From Aureispira sp. CCB-QB1 (GTDB lineage: Bacteria > Bacteroidota > Bacteroidia > Chitinophagales > Saprospiraceae), in assembly GCF_000724545.1 (NCBI RefSeq), contig NZ_JHBV01000023.1, forward strand, positions 1 to 64,000: 64,000 nucleotides of DNA, given 5' to 3'. Position 1 is the first letter of the stretch. Every line of letters starts with the position of its first letter. Below, piece by piece: positions 20,658 to 28,566 of the stretch. The notes beneath the pieces were generated by a model. It was not told the origin of the DNA, did no database searches, and worked only from the letters and a program-made list of their open reading frames with translations. A program made the position numbers and the translations under genes.

Positions 20658-20711
20658 CGCTAGTACACCGTTTTATTAGTTATTATTCGTTTTTTATGAC
20701 TTTAAATAACT

Positions 20712-21221
20712 TCAACTATTAAACCAACTTGAAAAGTTTGAAGTGTCAACTAATCTCTCGATCCCTAAAGTTGGATTTTCTTTTAAATTTAAATTGTTTT
20801 TTTTCAACCAGTCAGAATAATCATTGATGATTTTTTTATCTGCTTTGTTTTTAATATAAGTTTTATTTATGTAATTAGTGGTGAAAGTTTGGCTAGGGTG
20901 TGGAATTAAGTTTGGGCTTAATTTATGGTTTTCAATCGCAGACAAATAATCATATATAAACTCAGGACCATAAGGCATGATTTCTAGAAAATCGTTAATG
21001 CTTTCACCGAAAACGTTACATGGTGTACCTTCACTATCAATCCAAACAATATTTTTCTTATTATCTTTTTCCCAAATACATACGACTGATCCTGATTTAT
21101 CAGAAAAAATAGGCACCAATTCTTTACCATTCAATAAACTTGAAAAGAAAGAAGGATTCTTGATATATTCATAACCAAAAATATACGTTGAAAATTTTGA
21201 AATGAGATTTTGTATTAGCAT
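20712..21221 (-). CDS. Possible second SUKH-like immunity protein
   Basis: 169 residues, no signal peptide. Residues ~30-85 (LLNGKELVPIFSDKSGSV, WIDSEGTPCNVFGESINDFLEIMPYGPEF) resemble the C-terminal half of SUKH-type proteins, where a 'D-S-E-G ... V-F-x-x-S-I-x-D-F-L' pattern is common. It is convergent with the first SUKH-like gene and lies immediately outside the left end of the integrated element. Function uncertain. Confidence 0.45.
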   Translation of the reverse strand: MLIQNLISKFSTYIFGYEYIKNPSFFSSLLNGKELVPIFSDKSGSVVCIWEKDNKKNIVWIDSEGTPCNVFGESINDFLEIMPYGPEFIYDYLSAIENHKLSPNLIPHPSQTFTTNYINKTYIKNKADKKIINDYSDWLKKNNLNLKENPTLGIERLVDTSNFSSWFNS

Positions 21222-21315
21222 ATTCTAATATTCGTTGGGTGATCGACTAGTTACGGTCTAGAATCGTTACTTTATTGATATCTAAGGTAATTAATTATAT
21301 ATTTTTTAAATATTT

Positions 21316-21346
21316 AACCCCTTAATTATCAATTAATTAAGGGGTT
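21316..21346 (-). terminator. Presumed original ssrA terminator, displaced by the element
   Basis: Twelve-base perfect stem AACCCCTTAATT / AATTAAGGGGTT (21316-21327 with 21335-21346). On the reverse strand it would directly follow the ssrA 3' end if the 27.5 kb element were removed, because the attL copy of the tmRNA 3' end touches it. No other gene ends here on that strand. Confidence 0.7.
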
Positions 21347-21363
21347 TTGTGGAGCTGGAGAGA
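21347..21363. repeat. attL, copy of the ssrA 3' end
   Basis: TTGTGGAGCTGGAGAGA here is identical to 48843-48859, the 3' end of the tmRNA gene read on the reverse strand (T arm and acceptor stem). Identity stops at once on the right. This is the left core of the integration event. Confidence 0.85.
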
Positions 21364-21629
21364 GAATACTGAGCAGCTCTTAAGTTTAACTAAATCAGTT
21401 GCTTATATATTTAATGATAATGCTATTCAAGCTGAAGCTATTATCTTTGTAATCCTTTTTTATCCAATGGATAGGTAACAGGTTAATTTTTTTGTAGACT
21501 TAATAATATATCTAATATATATTGGAAAATGAGTTGTCGTATGTCATGTCACAAATAAAGAAAAAAGCTAACTAACTAAAGCTATAGTTTGTGGGAAAGC
21601 CTAAATTTGTTCCCATTTTCAAAAAGTGC

Positions 21630-21960
21630 GTCCAACACGTCCAACACGTCCAACATGAAAAACTACGAATAAGAGCTAAAAACGCTGAAAGCCTTTATAT
21701 ATAATAGATAGAGTTAGATAAATAATAATAATAATAGTGTTGGTAGCTGTTGGTTCTTGTTGGAAACAGCCCTCAAAATGTTGGTCGGTGTTGGTCTATT
21801 ATACTTATTTATATAAGTTATGAAAATGTTAACAAACCAACAATTAAGGGGTTCGTCCAACAAAAAAGGGGCTGTTTCCAACAAATCCAACACAAGTCCA
21901 ACAGGGTTTTGTTTTGAATGTCAATTGTTTATATAAAATGTTGGTCGTGTTGGTCGTAAA
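21630..21960. repeat. Cluster of 15 CCAACA/TGTTGG hexamers
   Basis: Within about 330 bases I count eight CCAACA and seven TGTTGG hexamers, many extended to GTCCAACA or TGTTGGTC; three are in direct tandem near 21631-21655. The forward and reverse forms fall in alternating blocks. An A/T-rich stretch (AATAATAATA type) lies among them. In a circularised element this cluster would sit a few hundred bases from attP. It looks like an iteron origin, a partition site or integrase/excisionase arm sites. The remainder of 21364-22045 holds no gene. Confidence 0.75.
21757..21884. repeat. 16-bp perfect inverted repeat inside the hexamer cluster
   Basis: TTGTTGGAAACAGCCC at 21757-21772 has its exact reverse complement at 21869-21884. 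The 96-base interval contains further hexamer copies. It is too widely spaced for a terminator and is more likely paired protein-binding sites or origin structure. Confidence 0.7.
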
Positions 21961-22045
21961 ATCCGAAAATTTAAAATCTAGGAACTAAAAAAAGAAACAC
22001 CCCCGCTTTTTGAACTTGTCACTTTTTAGGGATAGAATAGATGTT

Positions 22046-22759
22046 TTAATAAATATATTCTATCTCTACCGATCCTTTGGCTGAATCAAAAGTAAAATCT
22101 AGAGTTATGTTAGTATCAGTAAAAGGAAATGCTCTTGCTAGAGAAGGAATATATGCCCCAAGTGCCATTGTATGATCAGAGGTTCCATCCTCATCATATA
22201 ATGCTATATCATAACTAATCCCAGAGGAAAGCTCTATATTAGGTGTATAGACTAAAGGCAAAGAGTTTGCGGTAACATTTTGTATAATTGGACTTTGGTA
22301 ATGTTCTATTTTTGACCAAGTTCCTGTATTAGATAATGTGGATTCTGTTATGGTTAGGTATGCATCTGGTCCGCTTGAATCGTGAGGATCCCAGTTAGAT
22401 TGATAATCTACATTGGTGAGCGTTATTTTTTTTATCTTGATTTTACGAGGTTTACTTTTTATAGTAATTTCTTCTGTAGAAGTATAGTTTTTCCCTCCAC
22501 TGGTTACGGTTAATTCAACAGTGTATGTTCCTGCTGTTGTATAAGTATTACAATATGGTGAACCTCCTCCATAGCGACCATTACCAAAGTTCCAAGCATA
22601 ATTATCATATCCAGTACTAGAGGCTTCAAAACATATACTTTCGCCTTCATATAGATCACCATCGTAGCCTATACTAAAAACTGGTGGTGCTTTTTCACAG
22701 GAATTAAAAGCGGTTATTGTGAATAATCCTAAAAGGAGTAGAGCGAATAGGTTTTTCAT
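22046..22759 (-). CDS. PKD-domain lipoprotein at the left end of the element
   Basis: About 237 residues from the ATG at 22759, which places a typical lipoprotein signal (LFALLLLGLFTITAFNSC) at the start; an upstream ATG would add three residues. Residues ~25-100 form a PKD-like domain (YEGESICFEASSTGYDNYAWNFGNGR, YTTAGTYTVELTVTSGG). The C-terminal half (TLTNVDYQSNWDPHDSSGPDAYL, YDIALYDEDG) resembles a C2-like beta domain of Bacteroidota surface proteins. It is transcribed toward attL next to the repressor, the usual position for a lysogenic-conversion cargo gene. Role inferred: altering the lysogen's surface. Confidence 0.7.
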   Translation of the reverse strand: MKNLFALLLLGLFTITAFNSCEKAPPVFSIGYDGDLYEGESICFEASSTGYDNYAWNFGNGRYGGGSPYCNTYTTAGTYTVELTVTSGGKNYTSTEEITIKSKPRKIKIKKITLTNVDYQSNWDPHDSSGPDAYLTITESTLSNTGTWSKIEHYQSPIIQNVTANSLPLVYTPNIELSSGISYDIALYDEDGTSDHTMALGAYIPSLARAFPFTDTNITLDFTFDSAKGSVEIEYIY

Positions 22760-22829
22760 TAGATTCAAGATTAAAAAAGTGAGTTAAAACAGGGATTTGA
22801 CCATATACAATAGGACGTTATATACTAGT

Positions 22830-23261
22830 CTATTTTTGAGAGAGCAGCTCAATGATGGCTTCTTTGTCTTTTAGTTGTGCCTTCAGCTGAGTAACAATTT
22901 CATTTAGTTGGGTAATCGTTGTATTTAGATGTTCGATTTCTTTTAAATATAAGGTTTCATTTATACTTTTGTTTTCTATGCTATTATGATCTCCAATACT
23001 AGATATGGTACCTTGGTTTATTATTTTTTGCTCCTCCTTTGATAATGTTTTTTTAGTAAACATTTCTCCTTCTCCTGTTAATAACCAATGAACATCTATT
23101 CCCATATTAGCTAATGGTATTAGTAATATTGAACTAGGCAAGGTTTCATCTTTTACAGCTCTAATTATAGCTGTTCTTGACACATTTAGTTCTTTTGCTA
23201 AAGTGGTTGCGTTTTTTTTGTGTATGTCTAGTATTAGTTTAAGTCTTTCTCCAACAGTCAT
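22830..23261 (-). CDS. CI-like helix-turn-helix repressor
   Basis: 143 residues. Residues ~3-62 are an HTH domain (GERLKLILDIHKKNATTLAKELNVSRTAIIRAVKD) followed by the VHWLLTGEGEMF motif typical of Bacteroidota phage repressors. The C-terminus is a coiled coil (repeated L-N-x-x-x-T-Q-L) suited to dimerisation, without a LexA-type peptidase. It is divergent from the early genes, with four 23-bp iterons in the gap, so it most likely controls the lysogenic state. Confidence 0.8.
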   Translation of the reverse strand: MTVGERLKLILDIHKKNATTLAKELNVSRTAIIRAVKDETLPSSILLIPLANMGIDVHWLLTGEGEMFTKKTLSKEEQKIINQGTISSIGDHNSIENKSINETLYLKEIEHLNTTITQLNEIVTQLKAQLKDKEAIIELLSQK

Positions 23262-23356
23262 TTATGGGTGTATTGAATTTTGAATTGATTTTTTTAGATC
23301 AAAAAATGTTCTTTAAAGTTTGTTTTTGTGCTAATAAAGTCATTTATTTGTATAAC

Positions 23357-23443
23357 AAAGTTACAAACATTGATACCTGAAAGTTTCTAACATTGACATA
23401 GCAAAGTTGGCAACATTGACCCCTCAAAGTTGGAAACATTCGG
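23357..23443. repeat. Four 23-bp iterons between repressor and early genes
   Basis: AAAGTT-nnn-AACATT units begin at 23357, 23380, 23403 and 23426, exactly 23 bases apart. Each contains the dyad GTT-n3-AAC; three carry the following GA and the last deviates (CG). The regular spacing of about 2.2 helical turns suggests cooperative binding by the neighbouring repressor. Copy 1 includes CAAAGTTA, a -7 element (TAACTTTG) for reverse-strand transcription of the repressor. A replication iteron role is the alternative. Confidence 0.75.
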
Positions 23444-23864
23444 CATTAAAATACAACTTTTTGCTAATATGAAGGCAAAAAAAAGACTGTAAATAAGGGT
23501 TCATATAAAAAGAAGGTCGCTATTGTTGTAGCATTGGAATTTCAGGGGTGTTATTTCAAACCTTCTTTTTCCTTTAAAAAATCGCCTCATAAGAGGTTCA
23601 TTTGGGTTTTAAATTAGGGTTTTAATTTTCTAGCGTGCCGTGGGATGGTACGCTAGTTTCCCTAAACCAGCTTGCACTCAAAAGGAGTGGTCATAAATAT
23701 GAATTTAAATTAAAAAAAGGGGGAAGGCTTTCTAAGTCTTTCCCTATTCAAACCACTCTATTCAATTATATATATCGGTTCCTCAAAAAAAGAAGGAATT
23801 CAAAGCCTCCCACACTGCTACTTATGCGGTGTGGCGAAGCTTTGCCCAAAACCAAGCAACAACA
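23444..23864. other. Structured leader before the early genes
   Basis: No reliable gene. Several hairpins lie in a row: CCTC-ATAA-GAGG near 23585; CTAGCGTGCC with GGTACGCTAG (23630-23639 with 23647-23656); an imperfect GGGAAGGCTT stem near 23722; and CCACAC with GTGTGG (23810-23815 with 23829-23834). A frame at 23635-23901 crosses these and overlaps the next gene but has no recognisable content. It may be a structured 5' leader or a small RNA. Confidence 0.4.
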
Positions 23865-24125
23865 ATGCAAACATTCGACAAATACTTACAAGAAAACTTA
23901 ACAAAGGCAGATTATGACAATCTACCGACAAAGCTCAATATGACTAAAAATAAGCTTGGAAGGCGTTTGAGAGAGCCTAGTCTATTCACCTATAAGGACT
24001 TATTAATTATTAACGGCTTGTTACTAAATGGTGTAAGAGCAATAGACTTGGTAGAGAGGTTAGATGCAGGGATTGATACACTTACCGTTCGAGAAATGCG
24101 CCTTTTGCAAGTAGTAAATTCTTAA
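23865..24125 (+). CDS. Small Cro/HTH-like regulator
   Basis: 86 residues from the ATG at 23865 (MQTFDKYLQENLTKADYDNL); an ATG 36 bases upstream lies inside a hairpin and would add an unlikely tail. The middle (LNMTKNKLGRRLREPSLFTYKDLLIINGLL) has the spacing of a phage helix-turn-helix. It is the first early gene, opposite the repressor, as expected for a Cro-like or early activator protein. The remaining helix is amphipathic. Identification is by pattern and position. Confidence 0.55.
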   Translation: MQTFDKYLQENLTKADYDNLPTKLNMTKNKLGRRLREPSLFTYKDLLIINGLLLNGVRAIDLVERLDAGIDTLTVREMRLLQVVNS

Positions 24126-24136
24126 AATATTGGGAA

Positions 24137-24532
24137 GTGAAGGAAAGGGCAAATACAGATCTACACTTAAAACAGTATCCATTTTTAACTCAAGAGTTTT
24201 TTACGGATCCTAAATTGTTGCTTGATATTCTGAATATGCTAATTGAATCTCCAAGGAATCAAGAGCGAATAGTATATGGGCATGATGGACATGTTGTTTC
24301 ATTTGATATAGAAGATAATGAGGACAATAGAATACTACTTAGTGGACTTAAAAGTAGTGTTATAAGCGATTGTGATAAGTTGAAGGTCTTTAATAAAGCA
24401 GAGTTGGAGCATGATGTCAAAGGAATTGAATTAGTTGGATTGCTTTATATACATATTCAAACTTATAGCCATGAACACTGGATATACTATGATGAGTATG
24501 AAGTCGAATTTTACCAATCTAAGGAAACATAA
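24137..24532 (+). CDS. Unrecognised early protein
   Basis: 131 residues starting at a GTG, 11 bases after the preceding gene. Acidic, with a C-terminal strand-rich part (VGLLYIHIQTYSHEHWIYYDEYEVEF). No family recognised. Position in the early operon suggests a regulatory or replication-accessory role. Confidence 0.55.
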   Translation: MKERANTDLHLKQYPFLTQEFFTDPKLLLDILNMLIESPRNQERIVYGHDGHVVSFDIEDNEDNRILLSGLKSSVISDCDKLKVFNKAELEHDVKGIELVGLLYIHIQTYSHEHWIYYDEYEVEFYQSKET

Positions 24533-24562
24533 TACTAGACAACACAAAACAGCAGACAGAAA

Positions 24563-24769
24563 ATGAAAAAGAAAAGAATGAAAACAGTAGAGCGTGATGG
24601 AATCAAGATTGAAATTAGCTTTCAATGTGGAGAAATGAATTATGACATTAAAAATGGAGCGCAAAGAGCTAAATCCAATGATTTGCACCAAGCATTATCC
24701 AGCGCTCAAGTACCACAACGGAAAACAAATTTTTTAATCAGAGGTGTTAAACAAACGCTTGGTTTATAA
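24563..24769 (+). CDS. Small basic early protein
   Basis: 68 residues, N-terminally basic (MKKKRMKTVERDG), otherwise without a recognised motif. It is tightly placed in the early operon in the same direction as its neighbours. Coding status rests on context. Confidence 0.4.
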   Translation: MKKKRMKTVERDGIKIEISFQCGEMNYDIKNGAQRAKSNDLHQALSSAQVPQRKTNFLIRGVKQTLGL

Positions 24770-24780
24770 TAGGATGATAA

Positions 24781-25050
24781 ATGAACAACAGGACTTTCTT
24801 ACTATTGATTTTTGCCAAGGGAACACAGCGATACGTACATTTTTTATTGTTCTATTCTTCTTTTTATGAAGAAGGGCAAAGGGTCAAAAAAACGCTTGGA
24901 AAGGGTTGGATTCTTTCTAACATCCAAGATGCTGAGGACACAGGAGGAATTTTATTTGATGCAGGTAATTTGCCTGTGAATACAAAGTGCTTGTTGGAGG
25001 TGCAGCAAGCAGAAAAGGAGGAGCTGAGCCAATTGCTCAACAACCAATAG
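24781..25050 (+). CDS. Unrecognised small early protein
   Basis: 89 residues, 11 bases after the previous gene. Hydrophobic first third (TFLLLIFAKG, VHFLLFYSSFY) and a charged C-terminus. No known domain. Confidence 0.4.
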   Translation: MNNRTFLLLIFAKGTQRYVHFLLFYSSFYEEGQRVKKTLGKGWILSNIQDAEDTGGILFDAGNLPVNTKCLLEVQQAEKEELSQLLNNQ

Positions 25051-25204
25051 GAACGATACTTAAACATGCAATTAACATAGATGAACAGGGCAGACAAAGG
25101 GTCTGCCCTCTGCTAAGGTTTATTGAAAAACTTATGACACTTTGCTTTGATTCTGAATGCTTAGCGACTAACAATATTATTTATCTATTAAAAACAAATT
25201 TCAG

Positions 25205-25330
25205 ATGAAGCCAAAGAAAAAAAGAAAGGCAGCATTGCCCAAAACCGAAAAGATTATTGGTAAGGGCATTCGAGAGGAAGATCTCAATCAAAAACGATTA
25301 CAAAAACTAAAACCAAAGAAAAAGAAGTAA
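25205..25330 (+). CDS. Very small basic protein
   Basis: 41 residues, with Lys/Arg-rich ends (KPKKKRKAALPKTEK ... KLKPKKKK). It ends four bases before the LPD1-type gene. A DNA- or RNA-binding peptide is possible. Coding is supported by operon position and by the clean open frame, not by any family. Confidence 0.4.
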   Translation: MKPKKKRKAALPKTEKIIGKGIREEDLNQKRLQKLKPKKKK

Positions 25331-25334
25331 GCCT

Positions 25335-26237
25335 ATGAATAGAAAGGATTATAAACTAGTCTCTACCCTTGATGATAAAAGTGGATATTCAGGATTAGAT
25401 CGTTTCTGGAATCGACAAGGATTTCAAAGTTTTTACAAGTCATTTAGAAAAGGTTCGGACCTACCTAAATACATAAAAGACAACCCTGTTAATGTATTAT
25501 CTGTACAAGATCGCTACAAATTGAGAGGAATTCAATTTGGCAATTGGTTGTCTCAAGAAGATCGGTTCAATTATACAGCAGCACTTTACATTTGCTTGTA
25601 TGATTTGAATAAGGTGCTCAAATTCAAAGATAATAACATAGGCTTAGATGGTGCTTTAGGAATTGCATTTGGAGCCAGAGGAAGAAGTAAGGCACCTGCT
25701 CACTTTGAAGCGTCAACAGATATTATCAATATGACACGATACAAGGGGGATGCTTCGGTTCCTAAAAGGATTCGATTTGTCAACTCTGGGGGCGTAGGTG
25801 CTTTGGCACATGAGTACGGGCATTTCTTGGATTACTACTTTGGAGCACACTATGAGCCTTATTCTGGTATCTATGCGCTCACAAATGGGCGCTCAGAGAA
25901 CAAAAGTAGAATTGACTACCCAAAGGCGAACAAAATGCGAATTATAATAGAAGACATTTTGGAACAAGCTTATTGGGCTGCACCAGGAAAAACTTCTGCT
26001 TATTATCAACGGATTCGCAAAGTGACAAAAGATGGTTATTGGGTTAGAAGGAATGAAATTTTTGCCCGTCTATTTGAACAGTACATTAGTTATAAGCTCA
26101 ACAAAATAGGCGTGAACAATAGCTTTTTAAATGACCCCAAATACAACATGCTATTCTATTACTATAATCAAAAAGAACTGAAAAGGGTAGTGCCTTTATT
26201 TGATGCGTTGGTTGCAGAAATGAGGACACATTTCTAA
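25335..26237 (+). CDS. Stand-alone LPD1-like putative metallopeptidase domain protein
   Basis: 300 residues. Residues ~110-175 (LGIAFGARGRSKAPAHFEAS, INMTRYKGD, GGVGALAHEYGHFLDYYFG) match what I recall of the large polyvalent protein-associated domain 1, including an H-E-Y-G-H zinc-binding pattern. LPD1 normally sits inside very long polyvalent proteins that plasmids and phages deliver into new hosts; here it stands alone among early genes. A role in protecting or establishing incoming DNA is inferred from that family, not shown. Confidence 0.65.
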   Translation: MNRKDYKLVSTLDDKSGYSGLDRFWNRQGFQSFYKSFRKGSDLPKYIKDNPVNVLSVQDRYKLRGIQFGNWLSQEDRFNYTAALYICLYDLNKVLKFKDNNIGLDGALGIAFGARGRSKAPAHFEASTDIINMTRYKGDASVPKRIRFVNSGGVGALAHEYGHFLDYYFGAHYEPYSGIYALTNGRSENKSRIDYPKANKMRIIIEDILEQAYWAAPGKTSAYYQRIRKVTKDGYWVRRNEIFARLFEQYISYKLNKIGVNNSFLNDPKYNMLFYYYNQKELKRVVPLFDALVAEMRTHF

Positions 26238-26292
26238 ACTGATTTTTTTACTGAGGCGGTAGGGATCTATCGCCTCAATAAACAATAAGCTA

Positions 26293-26598
26293 ATGACTGA
26301 TAAAGCGGAGCGTTTGGGAGTTGGTCATTTTAGAGTAAATGGTCAAGAAATAAAATTCGCACCAGTAGAAGGAGCCACCTTTGAATGGACGAGAATTGAG
26401 CACCAAACGGAATTAACAGATTTAGAAGAAAAGAAGGTAAAAGCTTTGGGCTATGATCGAGATAAAGTGCTACAAGTGAAAGCTTGTTTGGAGCGTGGAA
26501 TGACCAAAATGGGTATTCATAAGTTGACGAGTATAGCAAGAAGTACTATTGATAATTATCTAAAAATCATGTCCAAAAAAGACATGAAAATACACTAA
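26293..26598 (+). CDS. Small protein with C-terminal HTH
   Basis: 101 residues. The C-terminal ~40 residues (LERGMTKMGIHKLTSIARSTIDNYL) have the form of a resolvase/transposon-type helix-turn-helix. The N-terminal half is strand-like and not recognised. Probably a DNA-binding early regulator. Confidence 0.5.
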   Translation: MTDKAERLGVGHFRVNGQEIKFAPVEGATFEWTRIEHQTELTDLEEKKVKALGYDRDKVLQVKACLERGMTKMGIHKLTSIARSTIDNYLKIMSKKDMKIH

Positions 26599-26604
26599 AA
26601 AGAC

Positions 26605-27243
26605 ATGGAAACTACAAAAAATCTCGATTGTGTATTTTTTAACTCATTGGTTTGTAGTGATTTGTTTACAGGAACTACATATCCTATTTTATTGATACTA
26701 GTGCCCCTCTTCTTGTTGATAATAGGGGGTTATTGGCAGCATAAACGGGGCATTGCTCAAGCGGCTAAACGTCAAGATCAAGCTGAAGCTGCAAGGCTGT
26801 TGAAATTGATGCACATGGTCAAAGATTATAGTTTTAGACGTACGCCTATTGTCTGCTCTACCAAAGATGAGAAGTTATACTATGAAAAAGTATTGAGGGA
26901 ATACAATAATGTAGGGCGAAAAGTGGAATACATCGAGCGCAAAAAAGAGCAAAGCAGCCACCAATATCAAGCTGTCAAAGCTCAATTTACAAGATACTAT
27001 TGTGCTGCTAATAGAGATGTAATTCGCATGGGGGAAGAAAATGCAGGGCTTTACTGGGATGGATTGATAAAGAAAGGTCTGTTAGATTATTTGAGCACTC
27101 CTAAAGGACCGAATTGGGAAGCTTCTCAAAAGTACATACTAGAAGTAACAAAATACCTGGTAAAAAATGATAAGCCTAGACCTAGTGATCAAGCCAAACA
27201 GAAGCTGGCTCTTGATATAATGCCTAGTGATAGGATTGGTTAA
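26605..27243 (+). CDS. Membrane-anchored protein of unknown function
   Basis: 212 residues with one N-terminal membrane span (PILLILVPLFLLIIGGYW, residues ~27-44) and a long charged helical cytoplasmic part. It starts six bases after the preceding stop. No family recognised; its membrane anchor is unusual among the early genes. Confidence 0.55.
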   Translation: METTKNLDCVFFNSLVCSDLFTGTTYPILLILVPLFLLIIGGYWQHKRGIAQAAKRQDQAEAARLLKLMHMVKDYSFRRTPIVCSTKDEKLYYEKVLREYNNVGRKVEYIERKKEQSSHQYQAVKAQFTRYYCAANRDVIRMGEENAGLYWDGLIKKGLLDYLSTPKGPNWEASQKYILEVTKYLVKNDKPRPSDQAKQKLALDIMPSDRIG

Positions 27244-27261
27244 TATAAAAAACATAAATCA

Positions 27262-27660
27262 ATGGATTTAACTACAAATGAGGCTATAGTTGATTATCAA
27301 CAGGATATTTTCTTCAATTCAATAGATATACTCAGAATGTCAGTAAAGGAAAGTGCTATACCTCTTGCTTTTATTGAGGAGGTGAAAAAGTCAATTGAGA
27401 CGGATGCTGTTTGGGTTGCTTGCCAAAGAGCAGAAGTTCTTGAAAAAATAGAGGTTGAGAACTTTCTATGTTTTGGAACCAAGGCTCCTACTGATGAACT
27501 GGCAGCGGCTCATCTGACTCTATTCGGTAGTTTCTTGCAGCTAGTCTATTCTGTTGGATTTAGAAGAATGAAAGTAATGCGGTTCAAAATAATTGTCAGA
27601 ACGGCTATTCATAACCTTGAAGTATTTATCAAAGAAAATCAAAATAATTATGAATCATAG
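27262..27660 (+). CDS. Unrecognised early protein
   Basis: 132 residues, predicted helical, no recognised domain. Its stop overlaps the next gene's ATG by a few bases (translational coupling). Confidence 0.5.
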   Translation: MDLTTNEAIVDYQQDIFFNSIDILRMSVKESAIPLAFIEEVKKSIETDAVWVACQRAEVLEKIEVENFLCFGTKAPTDELAAAHLTLFGSFLQLVYSVGFRRMKVMRFKIIVRTAIHNLEVFIKENQNNYES

Positions 27661-28078
27661 AAAATTTAATGCCTTAAGAAACAACTTATCAAATGCTATA
27701 ATCTTACTAGAAGAATTGGTGAAAGATGGTGTTGTCAACATTGTAGATTATGTAGAACTGAAATCAGCTATTGAACATGATTATAAATTAATACTAAAGG
27801 AACGTCCTAATAATGAAAGTGAATTCAAAGCGTTCGCACATAAAATGTGGATGGGAGACAGAGCTCTAGCCTTGGATCCCAGTACTATCAATAAAGAGGT
27901 TTTGGTAGGAATGTATATTTTTCACTCTTTTGCTAGTGTGGCTGTTTGGTTCTCCTTATGGGAAATGGATGCAAAGCAATTAGGAATATTGATAGAGGGG
28001 CAAATACATTCAATGGATGAGTTCAGTAAAGCATATTCAAAAAACACCTTAAAAACAGATGAAAATGGAAGCAAATAA
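27650..28078 (+). CDS. Unrecognised early protein
   Basis: 142 residues from the ATG at 27650, which overlaps the previous stop by 11 bases; an upstream ATG at 27593 would force a long overlap. Helical, with a hydrophobic patch (VGMYIFHSFASVAVWFSLW). It overlaps the following gene as well. Confidence 0.5.
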   Translation: MNHRKFNALRNNLSNAIILLEELVKDGVVNIVDYVELKSAIEHDYKLILKERPNNESEFKAFAHKMWMGDRALALDPSTINKEVLVGMYIFHSFASVAVWFSLWEMDAKQLGILIEGQIHSMDEFSKAYSKNTLKTDENGSK

Positions 28079-28475
28079 GACCAAAGAGCTACTAAAAAAG
28101 TGGCATTCAGAATACCCAACGGCTTGCAATATCCTTATGAAATCCATAGAGGCAATTGATGAGCAATTAGAAAATACTTCAATCCCTAGTGATATGATTG
28201 CAGAATTTCATCTTGCAATAGGGCAAGATATTATTGCACACATGCAAAGCGATACAAACGAAGGAAACTTGGAAGCCATTCGTTTTGATCAGCTGAATAG
28301 TTTGATGGAATTTAATTGGTGTGGCAAACGCTATGTAAAGTTTAAGAATGATTTCTCTGGTCTAAAACCTAATTGCAAGTGCATAGATACAGATACCTTT
28401 CACAAGTTCAAACCTGATGATAGTTGTTTGATTCCTACCAAATTTGTCAAGCATCAAAATTCTGTTTCTTGTTAG
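28059..28475 (+). CDS. Unrecognised early protein
   Basis: 138 residues; a second ATG six bases on is equally possible. Helical N-terminal two-thirds and a C-terminus with several Cys and His residues (NWCGKRYV, NCKCIDTDTFHK) that might bind a metal. Overlaps the preceding gene by 20 bases. Confidence 0.5.
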   Translation: MKMEANKTKELLKKWHSEYPTACNILMKSIEAIDEQLENTSIPSDMIAEFHLAIGQDIIAHMQSDTNEGNLEAIRFDQLNSLMEFNWCGKRYVKFKNDFSGLKPNCKCIDTDTFHKFKPDDSCLIPTKFVKHQNSVSC

Positions 28476-28566
28476 CGATCAGTGATTGCTTGCCTATTGA
28501 ATTGTCAAAGAAAGCTAATGAGCTTGACCACGTACAATCCTATTTAAAAAGATAAATACCCTTAAC

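Noticed and set aside
21630-21960. CRISPR array interpretation of the hexamer cluster
   Set aside because: Repeats are six to eight bases, in both orientations and irregularly spaced, with no cas genes.
23635-23901. 88-residue open frame before the Cro-like gene
   Set aside because: It runs through several hairpins and overlaps the better-supported gene at 23865; no family resemblance.
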